Notes: generated by a model not told the origin, from the sequence alone. DNA of 8,183 nt from Clostridiaceae bacterium (GCA_012511915.1 JAAZFB010000125.1:1-8183), one strand, 5' to 3'. Shown: positions 1 through 7,076, counted from the first letter of the stretch. Translations and numbers: made by a program.

Positions 1-168
1 GGCTTTTCAGCGGTATATGTAAATCTCTATAAGATTCTTCATGAAGAAATGAAAACTGAAACAGAGGATGATGTAAGTCCAAGGGAAATAGTGGAAAACA
101 AATATTATGAGAATTACAATATAGGTTCAGTAAACATGCCGGGAATAGCGGTCAATACTTTATTATAA
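1..168 (+). CDS. C-terminal fragment of an unrecognised protein
   Basis: Frame 1 is open from the first base to a TAA at 166-168, giving 55 residues with no start inside the window, so this is the 3' end of a longer gene. The visible part begins GFSAVYVNLYKILHEEM, continues with an acidic stretch (TETEDDVSPRE) and ends NMPGIAVNTLL. Its first third could form an amphipathic helix. There is no membrane segment and no motif I recognise, so I assign no function. It lies 159 bases upstream of the glycosidase gene on the same strand, so the two could share a transcript. No clear terminator or strong promoter is visible between them. Reality as a coding end is supported by ordinary codon use and residue composition only. 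Confidence 0.55.
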   Translation, partial: GFSAVYVNLYKILHEEMKTETEDDVSPREIVENKYYENYNIGSVNMPGIAVNTLL

Positions 169-315
169 AACAAAGATGAGAGAATCATAAAAAGGCATAA
201 TCGTTGGGACTGGTATTGTAATTCTTCTTATTTTAAACCAGAAGATCATATTGAAGAATGAATAAAATCAAGAGTAAAGATGTTTTGAAAAGCGTAACAA
301 TTAGAAAAGTGAAAT

Positions 316-319
316 GGAG
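316..319 (+). promoter_or_regulatory. ribosome binding site that decides the glycosidase start
   Basis: GGAG inside ATGGAGAAAT lies 8 bases before ATT at 328, the only well-placed possible initiator in the reading frame. ATG 517 has no comparable purine-rich motif at the right distance: the bases before it are part of an AT-rich coding stretch. A TTG at 329 is also well spaced, but it opens a different frame that stops after about 25 codons. Confidence 0.45.
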
Positions 320-327
320 AAATAAAC

Positions 328-2442
328 ATTGGACATAATTATGATTTTCGCAAACAACTACTTGAGGTTCACAAAAAAGGTAGAAAAAACCCATCTGTAT
401 ATTTAAAAATTAGTGGGTGTATAGTAGATGATACTTGGGAAATCATATTCCAAAAGGATGCCGGCATAGTAATAGGCTATGTTGCAAAGGATATTCAGGA
501 ATATTTTGCAGATTCTATGGAAGTATATATGCGCGTCAAGCCTATTGACAATATTGCTATTGCCTTCAAAAACCCTCGCGGTAAAATAATACTTGCAACT
601 GCAAAGGATAGTAAGGAGTATGCGCCGGATTTCAGCGAACCATCTTCATACCGTCTGTTTGTAAAGGATAGCATTATTGTTTGTGGTATTGATGAAAGAG
701 GTGTTGCACAAGGTTGTTATTATATCGAAGATTTGATGAATATAAACGAAGGACCTGTAATATCAATGCAAGATATTTCGCGAAAACCGTTATTTTTGCC
801 ACGAATGGTACACTCGGGATATGGTCTTGATATGTATCCCGATGCGCACATTAAGACGATTGCTCATCTTGGAATGGATGCAATATTAATATTTGTAAAA
901 GATGTTGACAGAACGCCTAACGGATATGTTGATTTTAACGAGCTTATTTATCGTGCGGCAGGTTTTGGTGTTGATGTATATGCTTATAGCTACTTTATTA
1001 GTAAAAAACATCCGGATGCTCCCGATGCAATTGCACATTATGAATCAACATATGGAAGACTTTTTGCATCTTGCCCTGGTTTAAAGGGAATAGTATTAGT
1101 TGGCGAATCGATGGAGTTTCCAAGCAAAGACACACATACAACAGGTCGCCCTTATTATGAAAGCACTATAGAAAACAATCCTACAGGCAAGCCAAGCCCT
1201 GGATGGTATCCCTGTTATGACTACTCAGATTTGGTGAACATGATAAAAACTATTGTGCGAAGTAAAAATCCGCAAGCGGATATTGTCTTTTGGACATATA
1301 ACTGGGGATATGTTGATGAAGAACCCCGATTAGAACTTATCCGCAAACTGCCGACAGATATTAGCTTGCTTGTTACTTATGAAATGTTTGAACAATTCAA
1401 GGTTTCCGAAACAGTAACAAGGACTTGTGTTGATTACACACTTTCTTTTGAAGGACCAGGAAAGTATTTTGTAAGTGAAGCAGAGGAAGCTAAGCGTTGC
1501 GGCATTCGTTTATATACGATGTGTAATACGGGTGGAAGAACGTGGGACATTGGAGTGATCCCATATCAGCCAGCACCTTATCAATGGAAACGTAGGTATG
1601 ATGGATTACTTGATGCTCACAATAAGTGGAGTCTTTCAGGTTTGATGGAATCTCACCATTATGGTTTTTATCCGTCAATTGTTTCGGAACTTGCCAAATG
1701 GTCTTACTGGACACCTACAATAGAGTATGATCAAGTAATAAATTTATTGGCTGCCAGAGATTTTGGTGTTGATAATATTGAACCTGTGCTTGATGCTTTT
1801 CGTTATTACAGTGATGGTATTCGTTCTTATGTTTCGACAAACGAGGTTCAATATGGTCCATTTAGGATTGGACCAGCTTACCCATTGTTATATAAAAAAA
1901 CAGTAGAAATACCTTCGCCTTTTCATGCTATGTTTGGCAACAACAAGATTTGTATGCCAATGTATACTTATGACATAAAAGACATTGACAAATTAAACTA
2001 TGAGATTGACAGTTTAGATAAGATGGAAAAACTTTATGATGAGGGTAATAGTATTTTAGAAGAAGTTATATCAACACTGTGTGGGATGAAGTTAGATGAA
2101 GCCTTGCGTCTTTTGAACTTAGGCAAATTTATTGTCAATTGTGTTCAAACTACTATAAATGTAAAGAAGTGGCATATCTTAAAGTGCGAGCTCGAAAAAT
2201 CTAATAATGCCTATGAGATGGCAAAAAAGATAAGGAAATCAATCATTCATCAAATGATAGAGTTAGCACAAAAAGAAATAGAAAATGCTGAAAATTCGAA
2301 GCCACTGGTCGAGTTTGATTCACGGTTGGGTTTCGAACCAAGTATGGAGTATATGTGTGATAAGTTTCACTTGGAATGGAAGATAGATGTTACTTGTCGC
2401 ACGTTAAACGAGGAGATAATACCACTACTTGATATTGAATAA
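328..2442 (+). CDS. putative glycoside hydrolase (GH20b-like N-terminal domain plus TIM-barrel-like core)
   Basis: Probable sugar-cleaving enzyme of about 704 residues, with no signal peptide or membrane segment, so probably cytoplasmic. The first ATG is at 517, but the same frame is open from 313 and codes for a fitting N-terminus (SVYLKISG, then DAGIVIGYVAKDIQEYFADS). That segment, the IILATAKDS strand and GIDERGVAQGCYYIEDLM look like the alpha/beta domain that precedes the barrel in GH20, GH67 and GH84 enzymes. No ATG, GTG, TTG or CTG occurs in frame between 313 and 517. The best start is ATT at 328, 8 bases after GGAG (316-319). The core, about residues 155-500, has barrel-like segments: GIVLVGES (Glu260), VFWTYNWGY (Trp322), SFEGPGKYF (Glu375) and ESHHYGFYP. 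The last 160 residues look helical. The catalytic residues and GH family number are not determinable by eye, nor is the substrate, though hexosaminides or uronides are plausible. Confidence 0.72.
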   Translation: MGHNYDFRKQLLEVHKKGRKNPSVYLKISGCIVDDTWEIIFQKDAGIVIGYVAKDIQEYFADSMEVYMRVKPIDNIAIAFKNPRGKIILATAKDSKEYAPDFSEPSSYRLFVKDSIIVCGIDERGVAQGCYYIEDLMNINEGPVISMQDISRKPLFLPRMVHSGYGLDMYPDAHIKTIAHLGMDAILIFVKDVDRTPNGYVDFNELIYRAAGFGVDVYAYSYFISKKHPDAPDAIAHYESTYGRLFASCPGLKGIVLVGESMEFPSKDTHTTGRPYYESTIENNPTGKPSPGWYPCYDYSDLVNMIKTIVRSKNPQADIVFWTYNWGYVDEEPRLELIRKLPTDISLLVTYEMFEQFKVSETVTRTCVDYTLSFEGPGKYFVSEAEEAKRCGIRLYTMCNTGGRTWDIGVIPYQPAPYQWKRRYDGLLDAHNKWSLSGLMESHHYGFYPSIVSELAKWSYWTPTIEYDQVINLLAARDFGVDNIEPVLDAFRYYSDGIRSYVSTNEVQYGPFRIGPAYPLLYKKTVEIPSPFHAMFGNNKICMPMYTYDIKDIDKLNYEIDSLDKMEKLYDEGNSILEEVISTLCGMKLDEALRLLNLGKFIVNCVQTTINVKKWHILKCELEKSNNAYEMAKKIRKSIIHQMIELAQKEIENAENSKPLVEFDSRLGFEPSMEYMCDKFHLEWKIDVTCRTLNEEIIPLLDIE

Positions 2443-2458
2443 TATGGTGAAGTTTTCT

Positions 2459-2660
2459 AAAAGTGCTATCATGGATAAGGTATTCGGGAATTTTTCCGTA
2501 AGGGGTCGCCTCTCTGATTTGTTGAGCTACCCACGCAGAAGAAGGGCTGGTAGTAATTGCGAAATGTTCAATTTTTATGCGATGATGGCTGACAATGAGT
2601 AGGATATACAATATCTTGAAATTTATCGTAGGCACAACGAAAAAATCCATAGTCCAAATA
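2459..2660 (-). pseudogene. internal remnant of a DDE integrase-core (rve) transposase
   Basis: Read on the minus strand, about 67 codons give IWTMDFFVVPT, then a hydrophobic strand (FKILYILLIVSHHR), KIEHFAITTSPSSAW, VAQQIREATPYGKIPEYLIHD. This matches the well-known integrase-core layout in which the first catalytic Asp sits in (W)xMDFF, a W-x-x-QQ-x-REA-P helix follows, and the second catalytic Asp is in YLIHD(ND). Both Asp positions are present, but the reading departs from the family right after HD (HDSTF where HDND... is usual), and the rest of the catalytic domain and the N-terminal DNA-binding part are absent. A full transposase of this type has 300 or more residues. On the other side the fragment stops against the hairpin starting at 2661. 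It is a dead fossil of an insertion sequence, downstream of and convergent to the glycosidase gene. Confidence 0.7.
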
Positions 2661-2701
2661 GGGCGGTGCTCATAGGGAAGTTTTTCCTATGAACACCGCC
2701 C
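2661..2701. repeat. 16-bp inverted repeat (hairpin), possible terminator
   Basis: The arms 2661-2676 and 2686-2701 pair over 16 bases with one C/A mismatch and a 9-base loop. They are GC-rich outside (GGGCGGTG / CACCGCCC) and AT-richer inside. The hairpin is downstream of the glycosidase stop and directly abuts the transposase remnant. A T run follows only at 2717-2722, after a GGCG that could instead pair with CGCC of the right arm (2697-2700). It may therefore end the glycosidase transcript, but it is not a canonical rho-independent terminator. Confidence 0.55.
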
Positions 2702-2723
2702 TAAACGATGAAGGCGTTTTTTG

Positions 2724-2752
2724 TTGACATTTCACAATATATAAATAATTAT
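2724..2752 (+). promoter_or_regulatory. possible weak sigma-A promoter
   Basis: A perfect TTGACA at 2724-2729 is followed, after 17 bases, by AATTAT (2747-2752), which matches the -10 consensus at only four of six positions. The region is very AT-rich, which favours chance matches. It would lie upstream of the better promoter at 2812-2840 and could add to expression of the secreted metalloprotease. Confidence 0.25.
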
Positions 2753-2776
2753 ATATTTGTTTTTTTAATGTCCCTC

Positions 2777-2820
2777 AATCATCAAGGGTAAATAAACGGC
2801 TAACGCCGCCCTTGACGATT
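2777..2820. repeat. 12-bp inverted repeat with nested small hairpin
   Basis: The arms 2777-2788 (AATCATCAAGGG) and 2809-2820 (CCCTTGACGATT) pair over 12 bases with one A/C mismatch. Inside lies a 4-bp hairpin, CGGC-TAAC-GCCG (2797-2808). The right arm contains the -35 box of the promoter for the metalloprotease gene, so extrusion of the palindrome or a protein bound to it could affect that promoter. No T tract follows, so it is not a typical terminator. Confidence 0.5.
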
Positions 2821-2840
2821 CAAGTATAATAGTGTAAAAT
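2812..2840 (+). promoter_or_regulatory. sigma-A-type promoter of the secreted metalloprotease gene
   Basis: TTGACG (2812-2817), exactly 17 bases, then TAAAAT (2835-2840): five of six consensus positions in each box and ideal spacing. A second -10-like TATAAT at 2825-2830 has no partner -35. The predicted start of transcription is near 2847, which leaves an untranslated leader of about 115 bases before the ATG at 2962. Confidence 0.5.
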
Positions 2841-2848
2841 GGTAGCTA

Positions 2849-2870
2849 GGTAGGAATGGATATTCCTACC
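2849..2870. promoter_or_regulatory. perfect 9-bp palindrome at the predicted transcription start
   Basis: GGTAGGAAT-GGAT-ATTCCTACC: two perfect 9-base arms with a 4-base centre, starting 8 bases after the -10 box. In DNA it is placed where a repressor operator often lies. In RNA it would be a hairpin at the extreme 5' end of the message, a position that can protect mRNA from decay. The sequence does not decide between the two. Confidence 0.45.
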
Positions 2871-2961
2871 GATAATCGGTCATGGCTAACAACGAACTTG
2901 GACCAAAAATCGTGGGCACATCACTACATAATATTGTTTTATTACGAAAGGCGGATGATTT

Positions 2962-5772
2962 ATGAAAAGATTTATAGCATTTTTGTGTACATGTTCTCTG
3001 CTTATGAACATTGCGGTATTTCAGGCAGCAGCTTCCGACGGATATGAAGTGGTAATAACGAATGCCGAAGTTTTTGAAGATGTAATTCAGGTGACGTATA
3101 ATACAAATTATCTTTCCACCTCCTGCAATATGATTGTTGCGGCATACAGCGGCAACTGCATGACAGCAATTAGTATGCAAACAATCCCGCAAGAGAAATA
3201 TACAAGCGGCGAGACGGTGCATTTTACTTTAACAGGCAGTGAAGATGCAGATTATTTTAATGTGTTTTGCTTTAATAGCGATAATAATGAGCCATTTGCA
3301 GAATCAAAAACCATTCAACAAAATGCGAAATTCGATTCACTTAAATCCTATTTAACGCAACGCTCATCGGAGAATCTGCAATATTACGACCACACGCTTG
3401 CTGACGGCGTTCTTACTATTACATATAACCAAAGTTTCAGCAATGATTGGTTTACAGACAGTATCAGCGTCTTCACGGGATTAGAGGATGTTATCACCCG
3501 TGCAGACATTGCCTGCTACGGAGTTGACAATGAGGTGCTGACAGAAGTGTCTGTAACCAATTCCGTGCGTGAAATAGAGGAACGCGTGCCGTATGCCCGC
3601 TTCTGTATCACCAATAAAGAAAATGCAAGTGATAAATTTGAGGTAATTGTTAAGCAGGTTGATGATACTACTTTGATATACGGAAATCCGCCAAAGGCTA
3701 TGTGCGATGCTGAGTATTCATACCAGTTAAGCGGCGGCGATTTAAGCGGCGGCAATATCTTCGAATTTACAGAGTTGCCAAAGGGACTTAATTTGTATTG
3801 GAATGGACTTATTTATGGCACACCAACAGAGAGCGGTGTTTGTGAATTTACCGCAAGCATCGGAGCGAGCAGCAGACGGCTGCGTATTATTATCATGCCG
3901 AATATTTCATTTACACAGCCGCTTACGGCTGAAAATACCCATGACGGTTTTTCGTTTTCCGTCCCGGAGAGCGAGGTTAAAGACGGACGTAGCTTGTCCG
4001 TACAGTCGCTAATTCCGACAGATGATTCGGTGCTGCAATGCGCCAGTGTAGATGTGACGGACGGCAGCGGCGCTGTAACTCAAATTGAGGGCATTGTAAT
4101 GACAATGCACTTTGACCCTTCGGTGGTAGGCGATAAAGAGTTAAAGGCGGCGTATTTTGATGAAACTACGGAAAGCTGGAAAACGCAAAACGCTGATATT
4201 GATTATAATAACGGCATTGCAACAATACATTCAGATCATTTATCGATTTGGGGATTGATATTTGGAAGCGACGCATCGATTTACCGCGGCATGGGAAGCT
4301 ATGGCAGTGTGAAAGTTAAATATAATTCCGATAACGACTGTAATATAGGCAGCAAGGTATATACGCAAAAGCAGATGGCAGAGATTGTGGCAACAACTTT
4401 TGCAACCACTATATATCCGCAGTTTAGAAGCCTGTTTAGAACTAGTGTTCTTTCAGATTCTCAAAGTATAACTATCAGCATTATGCGTAATGACCCCGAC
4501 AGTCCTGACGGCTACCCCAACGGTTCAAGCATTTACTTAAACGGCAGCAACTATGAGAGCTGGGGTGAGGTTTACAACACACTATACCACGAGTATTTTC
4601 ATATAATTCAGGCAAAATATATAGGTACATGGCGAATGTCCCGCTCATCGGAGCTATGGTTTACCGAAGGTGCGGCGGATATTTTTGCCGCCGCATATAC
4701 CGCAGCAACTTTCCCGAACGAAAAGGGGTCTTTTGTAAACCGTACAGGGAAAAAAATACCGCCAAGCTGGTTTGACGATATTACGAATCACAATGGTTCA
4801 ATAGAATATGCAAGCAGCTACTTTGCCGGCTTTGTCGCAAGTGAACACAATATTAATCAGAAAGAACCTGTATATAAAATGAAAGGCGGAAAGATTACTC
4901 TTGTTCCGCCAGAGCCTGGTGAAAGTCCCGGCGCCTCAATCGCCTGGGGATTGAAAATTATTTATGATTCCATGAAGAATGAATCAAAGGGCATTACTGA
5001 GATACTGGCCGCTTCAAGTCTGCTGCGATTCGTTAAGTTTTATATAAGCGATTATCCTCTTTCATACCCCCAATCGCAGGGCTATGTGTGTCCCTTTGAA
5101 ATAAACGACATTTCACGTTGGCTGCTTGTCAACAACACCGATTACGACGGCAATTATATACCTGACACGAGGAGCAATATAAGTCAGAGAAGGCCCGGTG
5201 TCAAGGTGTTCAATCTTTCGTGTCTTGCGGAAGATACCACCTCTCCCTTGTATGTAACGGTCAGTGCATCAGATTCGCTTAAATCCTTTAGCTATTTTGT
5301 GCTAAATGCTTATGAGCGTACGGATAATGTGTATCGATATAACATTTCAAACAGCAGTCTGAGTATAAGCGAACGTTTCTTTAGACCGCTTTCAGTTAGC
5401 ACTGAGTTATTAAACAACTATATTATTGTGGCAAGAATGGACGGTGCGGGCTATTTCAGCGGCGGCGCCGACTCATATAATATTACGCTGGGGAACATGG
5501 GCGGAATGACAGGGAATAATATTGAACTGCAATTCACTGAAACTCCTCTTGAGTTTGAAGAAGGCGTTTCGGTATCATTCACGGCTTCCTATATACCCAC
5601 AACAGATACCGCGAATTTGGACGCAAGCTACGCTTTCACACCCAATATCGATATCGGTAAAGGTACGACGGGAACTGTTCTGTCCGGCAATAAAGCGTTT
5701 GAAATATACGCTGACGGAATCCGAGTTGGCAGAGTATTTAAAAATTATTCATATACGATTGTCGGTCAATAA
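2962..5772 (+). CDS. secreted multidomain protein with gluzincin-like zinc metalloprotease centre
   Basis: 936 residues. MKRF plus a hydrophobic run (residues 4-20) and QAAA|SDG form a signal peptide, probably cut after Ala24, so the protein is exported. I see no LPXTG, S-layer-homology or membrane anchor. Residues about 25-235 look like two beta-sandwich units. About 240-313 resembles a putative Ig (He_PIG-type) domain (PPKAMCDAEYSYQLSGG ... LPKGLNLYWNGLIYGTPTESG). About 318-432 resembles surface-protein beta domains ending LKAAYFDETTESWK ... HSDHLSIWGL. The protease part follows: YHEYFHIIQ gives His543, Glu544 and His547, and WFTEGAAD gives Glu569 as likely third zinc ligand, 21 residues on, as in gluzincins. 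The C-terminal 220 residues look beta-rich. AAGGCGG (2947-2953) fits the start. Upstream is a sigma-A-like promoter. Its GC-richer codons differ from the glycosidase, hinting at a different history. The substrate is unknown, and I do not recognise an exact family. Confidence 0.82.
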   Translation: MKRFIAFLCTCSLLMNIAVFQAAASDGYEVVITNAEVFEDVIQVTYNTNYLSTSCNMIVAAYSGNCMTAISMQTIPQEKYTSGETVHFTLTGSEDADYFNVFCFNSDNNEPFAESKTIQQNAKFDSLKSYLTQRSSENLQYYDHTLADGVLTITYNQSFSNDWFTDSISVFTGLEDVITRADIACYGVDNEVLTEVSVTNSVREIEERVPYARFCITNKENASDKFEVIVKQVDDTTLIYGNPPKAMCDAEYSYQLSGGDLSGGNIFEFTELPKGLNLYWNGLIYGTPTESGVCEFTASIGASSRRLRIIIMPNISFTQPLTAENTHDGFSFSVPESEVKDGRSLSVQSLIPTDDSVLQCASVDVTDGSGAVTQIEGIVMTMHFDPSVVGDKELKAAYFDETTESWKTQNADIDYNNGIATIHSDHLSIWGLIFGSDASIYRGMGSYGSVKVKYNSDNDCNIGSKVYTQKQMAEIVATTFATTIYPQFRSLFRTSVLSDSQSITISIMRNDPDSPDGYPNGSSIYLNGSNYESWGEVYNTLYHEYFHIIQAKYIGTWRMSRSSELWFTEGAADIFAAAYTAATFPNEKGSFVNRTGKKIPPSWFDDITNHNGSIEYASSYFAGFVASEHNINQKEPVYKMKGGKITLVPPEPGESPGASIAWGLKIIYDSMKNESKGITEILAASSLLRFVKFYISDYPLSYPQSQGYVCPFEINDISRWLLVNNTDYDGNYIPDTRSNISQRRPGVKVFNLSCLAEDTTSPLYVTVSASDSLKSFSYFVLNAYERTDNVYRYNISNSSLSISERFFRPLSVSTELLNNYIIVARMDGAGYFSGGADSYNITLGNMGGMTGNNIELQFTETPLEFEEGVSVSFTASYIPTTDTANLDASYAFTPNIDIGKGTTGTVLSGNKAFEIYADGIRVGRVFKNYSYTIVGQ

Positions 5773-6138
5773 CAGAGGGTGTGGTCGTCAATAAGTACAG
5801 CAAGGAAAAGCATAAACATCGTTACGAACCGAAGCATATACCGAATACACCACAGTTGTAAGTCAACGCGAACAAGAAAAATCCCATAAAAAATATTAAT
5901 ATCAATGAGGGCGGCAGTATTTCCGTGGTTGTAAGGATTTTTTTATGAAATGTAGCCATTTTTCTAAAATGTAGGTATATTCGTTTCAACGAAAAAAATG
6001 GCTACATTATATCAATGACTACTACCTTTCCCATGATATTGTTATTAAACAGCATACTTTGATCTTAAGTTTAATATATTTCTGCAGCTTAGGTATAGCA
6101 TGATTAATTTTGTCGAAAAGTAAAGAGGAGTTGGTAAG
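5773..6138. other. gene-free interval between metalloprotease and nagB homologue
   Basis: Apart from the inverted repeat described separately, this interval holds only a 26-codon GTG-started frame (5781-5861, Lys/His-rich) without proper ribosome binding site spacing, and T runs near 5938-5944. No convincing promoter for the gene at 6139 was found. The best -10-like box, TATAGC (6094-6099), has a poor -35 (TTAATA, 6071-6076). Confidence 0.5.
5949..6008. repeat. 15-bp perfect inverted repeat, possible relic ends of a mobile element
   Basis: The arms 5949-5963 (AATGTAGCCATTTTT) and 5994-6008 (AAAAATGGCTACATT) are perfect complements around a 30-base centre. The centre holds another palindrome (TTCGT...ACGAA, 5980-5993) and a direct repeat of the outer arm (AAATGTAG at 5948-5955 and 5967-5974). 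The core begins TGTA and ends TACA, as the ends of several insertion sequences do, and repeated subterminal motifs recall the IS21 type. It could also be a hairpin ending the metalloprotease transcript, though no T tract follows the right arm. Confidence 0.5.
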
Positions 6139-6861
6139 ATGGAGATTAGAATTTGTGAAAATCCCAAAAGTCTTGGAGCAAGTGCGGCACGCCATGTTGC
6201 CGATGTTTTAAACAAATGCATTGCAAAAAATGCAGAGGCAAGGATTGTGTTGTCAACGGGGGCTTCCCAATTTGACACTATCGAGGCGCTCATCAAACAG
6301 GATGTGGACTGGTCAAAGGTTGAGATGTTCCACTTGGACGAATACATAGGTTTGCCTAAAACCCACAAAGCAAGCTTTAGGAAATATTTGGAGGAGCGTT
6401 TTGTAAATCATATTAACCTCAAAGTAGCTTACTTTGTTGACGGAACAATTGAGGGCATTGAAAAATTGACTAAGGAAATACGCCGTGCGCCAATTGATAT
6501 TGGATTGATTGGAATAGGTGAGAACGCTCATATAGCGTTTAACGACCCTCCTGCGGATTTTGATACCAAAGAGGCATATAGAAAAGTAAACCTTGACGAT
6601 GCATGCAAATTACAGCAGATGGGTGAGGGTTGGTTTGCCACCATTGACGATGTTCCTAAACAAGCTGTTTCAATGACAGTTCATCAAATTATGCAATGTG
6701 AGCGGATTGTATCGTGTGTTCCTTATGCCGTAAAGGCAAAGGCGGTAAGCGATACATTGAAAAATGATTTGACTAATTTGATCCCTGCGACCATGTTAAA
6801 AGAACACAACGATTTCATTTTGTATTTAGATAGTGATTCTGCATCCATGATTATAAAATAA
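6139..6861 (+). CDS. nagB: glucosamine-6-phosphate deaminase/isomerase family protein (NagB-like)
   Basis: 240 residues, a full-length member of the NagB/RpiA/SOL fold. NagB converts glucosamine 6-phosphate to fructose 6-phosphate plus ammonia in the cytoplasm, the step that feeds amino sugars into glycolysis. Visible motifs: the phosphate-binding VLSTGASQFDT loop (about residues 37-47), FHLDEY with the catalytic-type Asp67, and GIGENAHIAFNDPP with His131. Compared with E. coli NagB (NDGHIAFNEP), the residues aligned with D141, G142 and E148 are Asn129, Ala130 and Asp136. Firmicute and other NagB relatives often carry GEN(G/A)H, so activity is plausible, but a related sugar-phosphate isomerase cannot be excluded. 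TIDDVPKQAVSMTVHQIM and LIPATMLKEH are typical of the C-terminal half. The start is fixed by AGAGGAG (6124-6130), 8 bases before ATG. It is a single gene followed by tRNA-Ala, and its link to the upstream glycosidase is only functional guesswork. Confidence 0.85.
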   Translation: MEIRICENPKSLGASAARHVADVLNKCIAKNAEARIVLSTGASQFDTIEALIKQDVDWSKVEMFHLDEYIGLPKTHKASFRKYLEERFVNHINLKVAYFVDGTIEGIEKLTKEIRRAPIDIGLIGIGENAHIAFNDPPADFDTKEAYRKVNLDDACKLQQMGEGWFATIDDVPKQAVSMTVHQIMQCERIVSCVPYAVKAKAVSDTLKNDLTNLIPATMLKEHNDFILYLDSDSASMIIK

Positions 6862-6924
6862 AATTTTTATTTACCGCATAAATTTTGTGTTATTCGATTA
6901 TTCAACACCTTATGTGGTAGATGA

Positions 6925-7000
6925 GGGGCATTAGCGCAGTTGGGAGCGCACAACACTGGCAGTGTTGGGGTCACGAGTTCGAGTCTCGTATGCTCCACCA
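6925..7000 (+). tRNA. tRNA-Ala(GGC)
   Basis: The 76-base sequence folds fully: acceptor GGGGCAT/ATGCTCC, D stem GCGC/GCGC, anticodon stem CAACA/TGTTG with loop CTGGCAG, T stem ACGAG/CTCGT with TTCGAGT loop, discriminator A, and encoded CCA (6998-7000). The anticodon at 6958-6960 is GGC, reading GCC and GCU alanine codons. The third acceptor pair is G-U (6927/6994), the classic identity element for alanyl-tRNA synthetase, which confirms the assignment. It lies 63 bases after the nagB-like gene. A weak promoter-like TTGTGT (6885) / TTATGT (6910) pair precedes it, so independent transcription or read-through from nagB are both possible. Confidence 0.97.
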
Positions 7001-7003
7001 CGT

Positions 7004-7036
7004 CGGAGCAAAGTTCGCTTTGCTCCGTTTTTCTTT
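7004..7036 (+). terminator. rho-independent terminator of tRNA-Ala
   Basis: CGGAGCAAAG-TTCG-CTTTGCTCCG: a perfect 10-bp stem with a stable TTCG tetraloop (7004-7027), followed by TTTTTCTTT (7028-7036). It begins three bases after the CCA of the tRNA and should end its precursor. Confidence 0.93.
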
Positions 7037-7076
7037 GCAAGAAAAACATCCGATCGCTTCCTTGCTCCTCCTATTT

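Noticed and set aside
194..262. A short frame reading IIVGTGIVILLILNQK, like a membrane segment, in the gap before the glycosidase
   Set aside because: It has about 23 codons with no ATG, GTG or TTG at its start and no partner sequence, so chance is more likely than a gene.
2390..2650. An 86-codon minus-strand frame taken as an intact small gene
   Set aside because: Only the integrase-core portion is meaningful. The last part overlaps the glycosidase antisense, and homology starts before the ATG, so it is a transposase fragment rather than a gene.
2847..2961. A riboswitch in the leader of the metalloprotease gene
   Set aside because: The leader has room for one, but I see none of the conserved cores I know (for example those for cyclic di-GMP, SAM or TPP), only the small 5' hairpin.
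5781..5861. A 26-codon GTG-started Lys/His-rich frame after the metalloprotease
   Set aside because: The purine-rich AGAGGG lies only one base from the GTG, no family is recognisable, and the length is within chance expectation.
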